A stretch of DNA of 64,000 nucleotides from Sphagnum magellanicum (lineage: Eukaryota > Streptophyta > Sphagnopsida > Sphagnales > Sphagnaceae), in the NCBI GenBank assembly GCA_021904315.1, contig CM038908.1, positions 24,820,501 to 24,884,500 of the forward strand, in the 5' to 3' direction. Each line of letters begins with the position of its first letter. Position 1 is the first letter of the stretch. The position numbers and the translations under genes are program-made. Below are positions 34,930 to 45,439 of this stretch, piece by piece. The notes under the pieces are model-generated. The model saw only the letters and a program-made list of their open reading frames with translations, was not told the DNA's origin and did not search any database.

Positions 34930-35945
34930 GCGACAGAATGGTTCCTCCACCACATGAACAACCTGGTCTTATTCAAAAGGTACACTCGGAGCTTGGACAT
35001 TTGGAGTTAAACGTACTTATAGCCTTCTCGCTCCTCATTACCATTAGAGAGGTATGTATGTTCAAGTCCGAGACGTCATTGTTAGGTGTGAACAATGTGA
35101 TAGAGTGAGAACTTCTTTCTCCTCTTGACAGATCACACTTTCTCCACTCCCTATCAAGGGCATGTTCTATCGTTGGTCATGTGATTTAGCTGGAGAGTTA
35201 TCACAAACCTCCAAGGGTAATGTTTACATCATGATTATGATTAAGCATTTTTCAAAGTGGGTTGAGCTTCTTGCGCTACCAGACAAGTCATCAACAACAC
35301 CAACCAAGTTTTCTTACAATAGGTTCTAAGTAGGTTTGGGGCTTGTGCTGAGTGCCTTATTAATCAAGGATCAGAATTCAGGGGAGAATTTCCAGACCTA
35401 CTTGACCATGCTCTCATTGACCATCATCGGACTTCAAAAAATCACCCCCAAGCTTATGGCCTTGAAGAGAGGATGGTTCAAACGTGCAAGAAGGGACTTC
35501 GGAAGATTTGCCTCACTAGGAACAAAGAGGATTGGGACCTGGCCTTCCCTTACATTGTCATGGGTTACAAGATGTCCAAACACGCCTCTTTGTCTCATTT
35601 CTCTCCTTACTTTCTACCTTTTGGGAGACATCCCATTCCACCCTCTTTCATTGTTACTCAAATGGACCAAGTTATGGACTTGGACTCCCAGCCACTTGGG
35701 CTAGGGTCATTATAGAAAAGGCTGCTCTATTTTGGAAGGTTATGCCCATGGCCATGGAGAACTTATCCATTACACAACATCAAGACACCTTACGATATGC
35801 ACACACACGAAGTGGCAATTACAAACCTAAGGTGAGACAATTTGATGTTGGTGACTTTATGTATCTCCAACGGCAACCTAATGATACTCTAGACATTTCT
35901 TCCAATCGCATTATTTTAAAGATTAAGGTAATCAGGCCTTCTGGT
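34930..35945 (+). pseudogene. Integrase region
   Basis: A zinc-binding type start with HSELGH (about 34984) and a later C-x2-C pair (CEQCDRVR, about 35089); the catalytic core with WSCDLAGE (about 35174), SKWVELLALP (about 35256) and NQGSEF (about 35362); and a C-terminal part with VGDFMYLQRQ (about 35847). Order and spacing fit Ty3/gypsy integrases. I see no chromodomain at its end; a PHD-finger module follows instead. Broken. Confidence 0.75.
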
Positions 35946-36075
35946 GTGTTGGAGTTATAAAGAGCTAACGAACACACAATTCGGGATCACTCCAAAAATT
36001 GTGTGCCCTACCAGCTGCCAAATTTGGACCCTACCATCATCAAGTGGACTTGGATTCCTCCACTTGACTATCCAT

Positions 36076-36230
36076 GTCAAGTATGTCAGAGGACAGATGA
36101 TGCTCATTAGATGTTGTTTTGCGATAATTGTAATGGTGGATACCATCTCTTCTACTTCAAGTCGGAGCTCATTCAAGTTCCTATCGACATTTGGTACTAT
36201 TCATCATGTTCTTTTGCAGCACTATGATTT
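36076..36230 (+). pseudogene. PHD-finger module at the 3' end of pol
   Basis: The stretch CQVCQRTDDAH ... FCDNCNGGYHLF ... VPIDIWYYSSC reproduces the spacing and flavour of a PHD zinc finger: C-x2-C pair, a loop rich in D, C-D-x-C with GGYH, then a W ahead of the last S-S-C. PHD fingers in host proteins read the methylation state of histone H3 tails. It starts roughly 40 codons after the integrase tail and ends about 40 bp before the polypurine tract, so it is the last coding module of the element. Broken like the rest. Confidence 0.75.
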
Positions 36231-36264
36231 CTACTCAGACCATGCCACACTTTTCCCAGCTCGG

Positions 36265-36277
36265 GTTTAGGGGGGGG
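36265..36277 (+). promoter_or_regulatory. Polypurine tract
   Basis: GTTTAGGGGGGGG lies immediately before LTR segment B. In this family such a tract primes plus-strand DNA synthesis and marks the start of the 3' LTR. Confidence 0.7.
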
Positions 36278-36448
36278 ATACATGAGAATTTCATCTCAAC
36301 CTCCTCTTGTGTATTGTATATATATGTGCGTGCATCTCTTTTTGGTTGAATAGTTTCTACCTTTGGTTGGTTTTAATCTTTTTGTTTTGTAGAGTTTACT
36401 ATGGATTTACACCCTTACAACACCATACATCACAACATTGCATGTCAC
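36278..36448 (+). repeat. LTR segment B, first copy
   Basis: 171 bp beginning ATACATGAGAATTTCATC directly after the polypurine tract. It aligns without gaps to 36767-36937. Confidence 0.85.
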
Positions 36449-36454
36449 GATAGC

Positions 36455-36766
36455 TGTCATGCCCGTACATGGCCTCATACATGATGGCCAATTACGGGCA
36501 TGCCCATCATGCCTTTTAGGGTTCATGTGCACTTTTAGGGTTAATGTACGGTCTTAGATGACTGTACGTTATTAGGTACTTAAGGTTTCAGTTTGTTGGC
36601 GGTTGTATAAAAAGCCAAGCCCTTCCTTTCTCTTTTTAGTTTTTCTAGAATTCCTTTGTCAAGAGAGTTTCCTCCATAGTTAGATTGGATTTCTAGATGC
36701 TCATGGCGGCCATTGCACGGCCACCGTCTACATACATTACATGTTCTTCCTTCTTTGCAAGTCAAT
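36455..36766 (+). repeat. LTR segment A, right copy
   Basis: 312 bp, gap-free partner of 27219-27530, starting TGTCATGCCCGTACATGG and containing TATAAAAAG at about 36606. It lies between the two B segments. Confidence 0.85.
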
Positions 36767-36937
36767 ATACATGAAATTTTCATCTCAACCTCCTCTTGTG
36801 CATTGTATATATATTTGTGTGCATATCTTTTTAGTTGAATAATTTCTACCTTCGGTTGGTTTTAGTCTTTTTGTTTAGTAGAATTTACTATGGATTTACA
36901 CCCTTATGACACCGTACGTCACGACACTACATGTCAC
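36767..36937 (+). repeat. LTR segment B, second copy
   Basis: 171 bp following segment A, duplicate of 36278-36448. The two B copies are offset by exactly 489 bp. It ends in CATGTCA followed by CAACA, which resembles the CAACC preceding the element at 27214-27218. Confidence 0.85.
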
Positions 36938-36940
36938 AAC

Positions 36941-37300
36941 AAACCCAAACTTGGGAAAAGTCATCACTCTCTCCCTTATAATATATTATGTGATTGATGG
37001 TGAAGCATACATCACAATGGTTACAATTCCGAAATTATGAGTCCTACAAATTTGTAGGTTCATGATTCCCTCATATGAAATCGGATTGAAAAGCTTCAAA
37101 CTACAAGTTTTAGCCCTTGACAAGATCTTTCCATCATTATGATGCATTATCAATTTGGAATTTATTTGAATTTATTTGAATTTTAATTATTTTTTCAAAT
37201 TTTTAAAATATAATTCCAAGTTCACAACTACAAATGGAAAATGTAAGCCACTTTAAATATCTACATTTCAAGACCTTTCTAACGGGATATTGGAGGAACC
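36941..37300 (-). mobile_element. Right part of the old family-1 LTR split by the gypsy element
   Basis: AAACCCAAACTTGGGAAAAG and CTCCCTTATAATAT align with CGGCCCGGACTCGGGGGAAG and TTCCCCCTTATAGTAT near 14476-14525. Later, ATATCTACATTTCAAGACCTTTC aligns with the same block near 14858. Differences are mostly G/C to A/T. The far end is not recognisable. Confidence 0.6.
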
Positions 37301-39260
37301 AATTTGAACCATGTTTACAATATGAAAAAAAAGGATTAAAACTAGGCTTACAACTAAATTTCTAAATTATAAGGACTACTTGTAACAATTACATCAAACA
37401 GACCTCACCACATATGGAAACATATATTTATTAAAAGTACATGCAAATAGGTGCAACTATGTTACAACTAAGGTGTCCACATAATTTTCCCATGTAAAAT
37501 GTTCACAAATGAATGAAATGTTTATGTGGCTTTTCATTCATCCATCAACAATTGAAATCTATTAATGTCCATTATAACTAATGCATTATCAAATTAGTGT
37601 CTTGAGACTAATGGCTTTTTCCAATGGTATTATGTTATCATTTGGATTCAATTAGTGTAGTTCTAAATTACAACTTATCAATTTGTTGATAGAACTATGT
37701 TGTTACTAATGTCCATTCATGGATGGTATTATTTTGCACTTACTAGAATTGGCAATGATGATTTTACATCTTGAAACACATTACATAAATTCACTGCATA
37801 AATGACAAACATCTTGCTCCAATATATATATATATATATATATATTCAATGTTGGAAAATACAATATTCATATGAACATTTTTGGTGATATTTGGTCCTT
37901 CCAATGGTATATACTTTATTTATATTTATGGTGATAATTTCAAACTTATTAGAATTATTGTTCTTAACTATCATTTCCAATATCTAATGTTATTTAATGT
38001 TAAGAATAAGGTCCACCTTGTTTCTATTCAAAATTCAATTATATTTTGATAATTGTCAAATGTGAAATGATGTTTGCACATCAATGTAAAAATACATCAT
38101 TGCAATGTGAAAAATAATTTAATGTTCATATTCTAAATCTAAGTAGGAATCTTTTGCAACCATAATGCAACTAACAAGCAATGTACATATAGTCTCACCA
38201 TTAATTTATCATTGAAATGCAATATAAATAACACAATGAATAGCTATGAAATGATTAAATTACAAACTCTACATTTACAAACAAACATTTAAATTCAAAG
38301 TAAGATGTCATAAACAAAATTGAAGTAAATTGGTCTTGAATTTTCTCACATGTAAATGTAAATTTACCTTCACCTTTATTGTTTTAGCATAAAGTCTATT
38401 TAATTAGAATGACTTGGGACCTACACCAAGTTCATAATCAATAATTCATTTTAATTATACAACAACTAACAATCTAACAACAAAAATATTTTAATGCACA
38501 AGAATAATGAATGGTGTTGCAAATGCACAAAACAACATGGCTGTTGAACTTGAATATTTCTATTCATTACACTCAAAAATTAAAAGCTCTTATAATTTCA
38601 TACAACCACCAAGAATAAAACTTTGATGGTTTCAATCAATAAAAAAAAAAAATAGACAATTTTTTTCTTAAACAAAGATATGAACAACAAAAAATCAAAT
38701 TTTTTAACTCCATGTGTTATTTAAATGAAAATGAAAATTTTGTTTTTCTATCTTGAATGTTTCATTCTTTGAATTAAAAGCCAAAATGCAAAAGAATGTT
38801 GTGTGACATGTCTCTTAATTGCCTCACAATGAACAATATAGTTATTAATTAGTTGTAAAAAAGTTGGATATGCTAACTAATCATTGGTAGAGTGCTAGTT
38901 GGCAACCACATACTACAAGGAATTTGCATATTAACAATTAGATTTTTCAATCATAAATCATTATTTTTCAAAACTAAATGCTACATGTGACTACAAACTT
39001 TTATATTGCTCTGGAAAATTTGCATAAAATTTTAGTCACATAAGATATTACATGGCACCAAGTCAAAACAATAATCACGTCAAGGTGCAACTTACACCCA
39101 ATTTTCATCCAACTAACTTCTACCATACATGGTACAGTCATTGACAATTGACTAAAATGTTTAGTGACATATGCTTATGTGCATGGTCATTTGCAATTAG
39201 TTTTATGATTAAAATGTGAAAACCTAGGAAGTTTTTTAAACATTGAAATATATTGACATG
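37301..39260. other. AT-rich intergenic DNA
   Basis: No gene or element end is recognised. A (TA)n run lies at about 37824-37844. Confidence 0.5.
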
Positions 39261-39299
39261 TGGCAAATTATAGGTTGAAAAAATGGTGCCAAATGGCCT

Positions 39300-40010
39300 A
39301 TATAGGATAAACCACCTATCCTAAACTAGTTGGCCTAAGGTATTTAGGTTAAACAACCTAACCGAAATTGTTTAAGCTAAAAACATGGTCTTAGTCGAAG
39401 CCTAGCTGGTTTAGGCTAAACATACTAGCCTAGAATAAGGATTTAAATTACCTAGCCTAAACTATGGTAAATAGGTTGCAATAGTAAAGAATCAACCATA
39501 ACCTCAACATTGAAGTTCAAAGTGTTTACCATTGCACCAACTTTTTTTTACATAATATGAAATGAATTCACATTTAATAAACATTTTTTCTAACCTACCA
39601 AAATGACATATTCAACCTACCTTAAGATATGTAGGCTACTTAAGGGTTCCAAGTGGCTACCTAGGGATTTGCTAAGTTAATTAGGCTATATATCTAAGGG
39701 GCTACCAAAGGGTTGCTGTGTTATTTAGCGGTTACAAAGGGGTTGCCTTCAGTACATGGGGGTTGTTTAGGCTATTTAAAGGCTACCTTGGGGCTACCTA
39801 GGTTATTTAAGGTATTTAAGGGCCTACCTAAAGGCTACCTAGGTTAGCTAAAGTACCTAAAGGCTACATAATGGTTACCTAGGCTACTTAAGGCTTGCTT
39901 AAACTAATTAATGTACTTAGGGGCCTACCTAGGGGTTGCTTAAAATATTTTAAATACTTTAAGGACCTACTTAGGGGCTATGAAGGGGCTACCTAGCACT
40001 ACAATAATTA
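39300..40010. repeat. Degenerate GGCTACCTAGG / AGGCTACTTAAGG minisatellite, copy 1
   Basis: Dozens of variants of a 12-25 bp unit (GGGGCCTACCTAGG, GGCTACTTAAGG). It is preceded by a SINE-like ACCATTGCACCAAC segment near 39525, in the same arrangement as the tract at 48.7-50.2 kb. Confidence 0.65.
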
Positions 40011-41960
40011 TGGCTTTTTTAAAGGTTCATGTTAATTAGGTTTTTTTTTAGTAGAAGAAAAATATTTTTTGGGTAAAAGGTCATAACATGAATGGCACAT
40101 GTAACATTTGCCCAATCAAAATGGATTAAAAGTTGACATCCTTAGCTAGAACTTATATGGGCATAATAGAAAATGACATGCCATTACTTATATTAACTAA
40201 GTACCTTAACTATGTTTTATAATTTGGCAATTGAAAGAAAGATGTCATTACTTGTATTAATTTATAGGTACCTTAACTACATCCTTTAGTTTGGCAATTA
40301 AAAGAGGCATGCCATTATCTATATTAGTTAGGTACCCTTATTGTGTCCAATAATTGTAACTCCCATATTTACAAAACATGTCTATGTATGTGACTAGCCA
40401 TGTTAAATTTAATTACTTCTCCATTAATTCTACAATCTAATGGGGCAACTTGTAGCTTAAAAATCAAATGAATTACTTGTTAATTTGGAAAGGTTTTGTT
40501 TTCTCTTACAATGTCAATGTGATTTAATAATCTTAATGTGAATAAGTTTTGAACAAATATTGTGAATTTGATTGTGTAACATGTGTTTAACAATTGTTTC
40601 CAGATTTTGTGAGTAAAAAAGTCGAACAATTAATGAACATATATATTTATAATAAAACCAAAAAAGAAGCTTTCATGTCTCCTCTATCTCTTGGTGTTCA
40701 TTTAATGTCACCTCAATTATCTTTTAAAACATATTAAAATTTGGATATTTAGATATATATACCCCCCCCCACCTCCCCGGTTTTCATATAAGAAGTCAAG
40801 TAGGACATCTAAGACAAAAAGCTACTAGAAATTGAACCTTTTGATACCTAGAGAGTTTAAGAATCTTAATTAAGGATATAATAGCAAAGGAGAATCAAAT
40901 CCCTATGCCATGGGTGAACATAATTTTCCAAACTCAAATAAAGTTGATCCATTGAAAAAATTCATAATAAATGTTTTGTTGTTTAATAAAACACCCCCTT
41001 TTGTATTTGAAATTACATTATACCTATATACAATAACAACAATTATGTTTAATTGTATGTCATCACATGATGTGCTACTACTTACCCTAAATCTACTTAC
41101 ATGCCTTATATATTTATTTACCATGGTTAACAACCTACCCACTTACTTACCTTACATATATACTTATTTAGCTACCTACTTATGACCTATCTACACTATC
41201 TATATATTTATTTACCCTAGCTACCTAATTTTGTTCAATCACATTATGAATGGAGTTAAAAATAGAAGAATCATAAATTAACATGTTTAAATTTCTCAAT
41301 GATTCATATTTTTCAAAAATATTTTCTTCAAACTCATTTGAACATTTAAAAATATATATATATTTAAGTGAATAGATTTTTGAATAAATTGCAAGATTAT
41401 GATTTTATTTGCTTCATTTTTTAAAATTTTGAAAAAAAAAAGTATGTCGATTTTGCGATTTCCTAATGGTTAAGTTAGGGTAGCATCTACATGTGAAAGA
41501 AATCAAAGCACATTTTAATTTATACATAGCAAAAATGAAATAGGGTAAAATTTGAAAGGATTGCATGTTTAGTATTCAAATTCAATAGTTTAATATTGAA
41601 AGAAAAAAAAATGCAATCCCAAATATAAAGAATAATTCATAGAATGGGCAAGTGATGATGATGAGTAGACAATTATTGTCATGTGAACCCTAATTTGAGA
41701 GGTTTATCCTTCATATATAATTAATTTTTCAGAAAATTGCACAATATTTTTTTCAAATTATGTTTTATTTAATAAAAACATTCCATTCACCATAACAGTT
41801 TTTTTTTTACACTACTTCAAAAGAATGATGTTTTTTCATTTTTTTTTTACATTTTCCAAAAACCTCATACTACAGCAAAACTTGTTTGAAGAATTGTTGG
41901 GCTGTCTTTTGATAAATGTATTTCTGGAGAGAAAATCAAAATAAAAAATCAAACAAAAAA
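40011..41960. other. AT-rich intergenic DNA
   Basis: It holds a C-run (about 40762-40770) and imperfect CTTACTTACCT/TATATA stretches near 41090-41220. No gene is recognised. Confidence 0.5.
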
Positions 41961-41969
41961 AATTGTAAA

Positions 41970-44900
41970 TGGTCAGCTGCCTCAACATTCACCTCAACAT
42001 GTCAGAAACCCTAAACCCTAAACCCATTCATTTTTTCTTAGAAATGAGAATCACAAATATCTGCTTGCAAAAACAGCAAAAGATTGTTGGAAGTACATGG
42101 GAACAATTGCTTTTGGCCACATCATTAGGTATGCTTCTGCCTGGAAAAACAAAGTGTGAGTGGTACTATGGGGCTCAAAAGGACTAGTGGAAATTTCTTT
42201 CTGCAACAGAATTTCAGATTTCTAATGGAAGTTCTCTCAATGATCAACTTACATGATAGAAGAAGCTTGCAGCACATCCAGGGATTTTTTCCCCCAATTC
42301 TGTGATGTATCCACACTAGCAATCATCCACAAGAGGAATTAGACAAATTTGAGTTACAATGAGGAAAGTAGAAAATTTTAAGAATCTTGCTATATTTTTG
42401 CAACCTGCTGGAACCCAGTGTCTAAATGTGACAAGTTCAGGAGTTTTTTTCTCAAAATCTGATGTCTTTCGGTGCATTTTTTTGCACAAAAATCCTTGGT
42501 ACATGAGTTGCACTGGGACTCTTTTCATGGCCAAGTGGTGAAAATTTGCCCCCCAAAAAAAACTGCTGAGCACATCCCCAACCATTGCACTCAGGTGTGA
42601 AGTGGTGATCTTCTTGCATGAAGCTCAAGCTGCTTAACCTGGATTGCCAATATGTGCAATTTGTAGTCATCAAAAGCTACAGCCATTTTTTATCCATTGT
42701 GTAGGGCAGGATTCCCTATGGTGGAAAGATGGTTCCAAACGTGGGTGATTGCAATTTCCAGTTTTTACCAACAGGAGTGGATCCAATGGACCCAATATTG
42801 GACCCAACAGAGTGCAGGTTTATCAATATTCTCTTGATGATATCCTTCTCACACAACCAAATTCTATGGCTTTCAAGCTTTCTCAACAGCAGAACCTTCC
42901 ACAAAATGGTCTTGCAAAGGATTAACTGCTAAATTTATATCAACTCTAATGCTAGCAATATTGACTCACAGCAAAGATCTGTGCAGTTTGCTTCAGTAGT
43001 TTTCTTCAGATTTTCTAAAAAGAATGGTGAGACCCTACAGGAGACACCCTGCGGTACCTCAACAAGACAACTTCTCTCTTGATTGCTGTCAAAGAAAGCA
43101 TTGTACCCATCTCTTAAAATAGGCATGAACTTGGTGTGCCCTGATTGAATCTCCCTCTGCTCTGGAAATATTTGCCTTTGGCCTGCAATTCACCCTCAGA
43201 ATATTCAGATGGCAAAATAACTCTGCTGCTGCAGTAGTGTTCACAGCCTATGTAAAATCGTACCATCCAAAAGCTCACCCAGCCAACTCCAAAGATGTTC
43301 CACCCCAAGCAGCTCATCTTCCTCCTCTGCTATTTCCTAAGCTGCAAGATGGATGACCAGACATACTCAACCAAATAATCTCAAGACTTGAGTTGAAGGC
43401 AAAAATATTTGACCAACCTTTTGCAAACTACTCAATTTCAAGGACACTCTTACTCCCCTTCAAGGTTTCTGGCAGTTGAGCATTTCCATCTAATGGAAGC
43501 CTTGATATGGTGCACAAATAACAAACAAAATCACCCATGGTATATACAGAGACACATAAGTTTATGAGCTTGGAGTTTATCAGGCGAGAGCAATCTGATC
43601 TTCCAACAACTCTCCAACAATATAAGTCACATTGAGCAACAACAAAGACTTGAGGAGCTCCAGGGGTCATCATGCAGTTCCATAGTTGAATGATGCCCCA
43701 CAAGAAGTTCATGATATTTCCATTTCCTGCAACCCTGAAATTGCACACAATCCATCCTCCCATCCCACATGTCATTTCACCAACTAATGAATACAGCACC
43801 CATCATCCCTAAGACCCAACAAATATCAACAATCAACAGAATGTGGAAACCTGAGACTGTCAAGACACTTGCCCAGTTGTACATTGCCCAGTGACAGAAG
43901 AGATCTTCCCCGTTGGAGCCATTAAAATTATGATGATGTAGCAATCACCTCACACAACAAACAAGCAGGGATTGAAGATTTCTCATGGGCAATCTCTTTA
44001 AAGAAATTGCTGATTTACTGAGGACTAATCAGCAGACTCTGCACTACAGAACTTCCCATTCTCTGCATCCAGAAGTCTCCTTTGAAGAGATTTCCAGCAT
44101 CGCTTGCATCCAAAGAGGTTGAAAAAGAAGCCCATCTGATTCTAATCGGAAACATTGCTGAAGGATCCAATATTTGACCATGCATTTGATGATGTTACTC
44201 TGTTCAGGTGCCCTGAGTTAGTATCTCCAACACATTTACACATGTGGCTTCCTATGCAGCACAGAGTGGTAGTACTTCACTGAACAATTGTGCTACACTC
44301 ACTTTGAGAACCTTTCTATCCCATCTCCACTGCCCAGAACTGACTTACTTCCACCTCACTGGAGAGCATAAGAGCATTTCTTTCAGGAGCCAGGCATAAG
44401 AGCATGATTTCCTCAGGAGTCTCCTTTGTTTCCTTGTCTCCCTGTGCAATCCCTGACTTCAGAGGCATCCAAATCCATTTGCACAGTTTCATGTGTTCCA
44501 CTCAACCTGCCTGTACCTAGTTCCACTAGCATGTGCTCATTTTGCTTGCCCCAATCTAATAACCTGCCCTCTATCTGAATGGCCTGAATTTGGGTCCACT
44601 CTTGTGATCCACTTCTTTTGCAAATGTCATCCTTGGATTTTTCAGTGCCTGAGATTTTGCAACTGCATCAGTCTGTTGGCAACTGATGGTTATGGTTGAG
44701 AATCTTCTGTGGTACTCAAGAGTGAATTGGTGAAGCTGCATCACTTGCCATATTCCTCTTCTTTGTGACATCAAAACATGTGTTGGTCTTCTCAGAGTTA
44801 TTTTTTCATGTAGGAACCTGGAAGTTTGAGAGTCAAGCTGCATTTAAGTAGAGATGTGCTGGGTGAGACTAGAACCCTGCTTTTAATTGCAATGTGGTCC

Positions 44901-45045
44901 ATGCACTGCTGCCAGTGTCTGGACTTCCGTTTTGCACAACCTTTTGACACAAGAGCTTGTTGTGCTGCCAATGCCGTTATCTGTGCTACAGACACCATTG
45001 ACCAGTGCCCACCCTGCACAAATTGATGACACTCTTGTGGATGAT
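41970..45045. other. Unclassified island of intermediate GC
   Basis: Composition is clearly less AT-rich than both flanks, and short frames occur on both strands, but none shows a domain, a splice-supported chain or similarity I recognise. It could be a non-autonomous LTR element, a non-coding transcript or an old gene remnant. It contains a short telomere-like AAACCCTAAACCCTAAACCC at 42006-42025. I looked for long direct repeats at its ends and saw none. Confidence 0.35.
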
Positions 45046-45050
45046 GTACA

Positions 45051-45342
45051 GCACAATTCACCTGCGGGATTCTTCCCTCTATTGGAATGCACATTCCAGC
45101 AGCACAATTCACGTGCGGGATCAAATCCTCTATTGGAATGCACATTCCAACAGCACAATTCACCTGCGGGATCCTTCCCTCTATTGGAATGCACATTCCA
45201 GCAGCACAATTCATCTGCGGGATCCTTCCCTCTATTGGAATGCACATTTCAGCAGCACAATTCACCTGCAGGATCCTTTCAAATGCACATTCCACAATTC
45301 ACCTGCGGGATCCTTCCCTCTATTGGAATGCACATTCCAGCA
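45051..45342. repeat. 51-bp minisatellite, about six units
   Basis: Units start at 45051, 45102, 45153, 45204 and 45255 (shortened), with a final unit from about 45293. The consensus includes GCACAATTCACCTGCGGGAT and CTCTATTGGAATGCACATTC. Because 51 is divisible by 3, several frames stay open on both strands; the minus-strand reading gives a repeated 17-residue NCAAGMCIPIEGRIPQV. No evidence shows it is translated. Confidence 0.9.
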
Positions 45343-45439
45343 CATGTCACGTACATCACTAGAAACCTACATGGCATGGCTAGCGTTAGTCGGTCAAACT
45401 AACATGGCCCAGAACAAGATTGGTTATTTGGGGTGAAGA

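Larger units (their letters stand above)
27219..36936 (+). mobile_element. Ty3/gypsy LTR retrotransposon fossil carrying a cytosine DNA methyltransferase and a PHD finger
   Basis: About 9.7 kb. Order on the plus strand: LTR segment A, a roughly 1.7-kb leader with CpG-rich tandem repeats, gag, protease, DNA methyltransferase, reverse transcriptase, RNase H, integrase, PHD finger, polypurine tract, LTR segment B, A again, then B again. Protease-RT-RNase H-integrase order is diagnostic of Ty3/gypsy. The outer ends are TG...CA with near-identical flanks (CAACC left, CAACA right), consistent with a 5-bp target duplication. No primer-binding site is evident after the left LTR segment. The element is broken at well over ten points in its coding region and cannot be active. 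The two A segments differ at roughly 27 of 312 positions by eye, nearly all transitions, implying an old insertion, probably millions to tens of millions of years depending on the clock. It sits inside a still older LTR. Confidence 0.85.

Noticed and set aside
42006-42025. Telomere-like AAACCCTAAACCCTAAACCC (also at 24830-24848)
   Set aside because: Fewer than three units with no array; such short motifs are common in plant DNA.
43428-43799. 123-codon minus-strand frame
   Set aside because: No recognisable motif, no splice-supported neighbours, and similar short frames occur on both strands of this island.
44798-45436. Several 120-171 codon frames on both strands
   Set aside because: They stay open because the 51-bp repeat is a multiple of three, and no domain is visible outside it.
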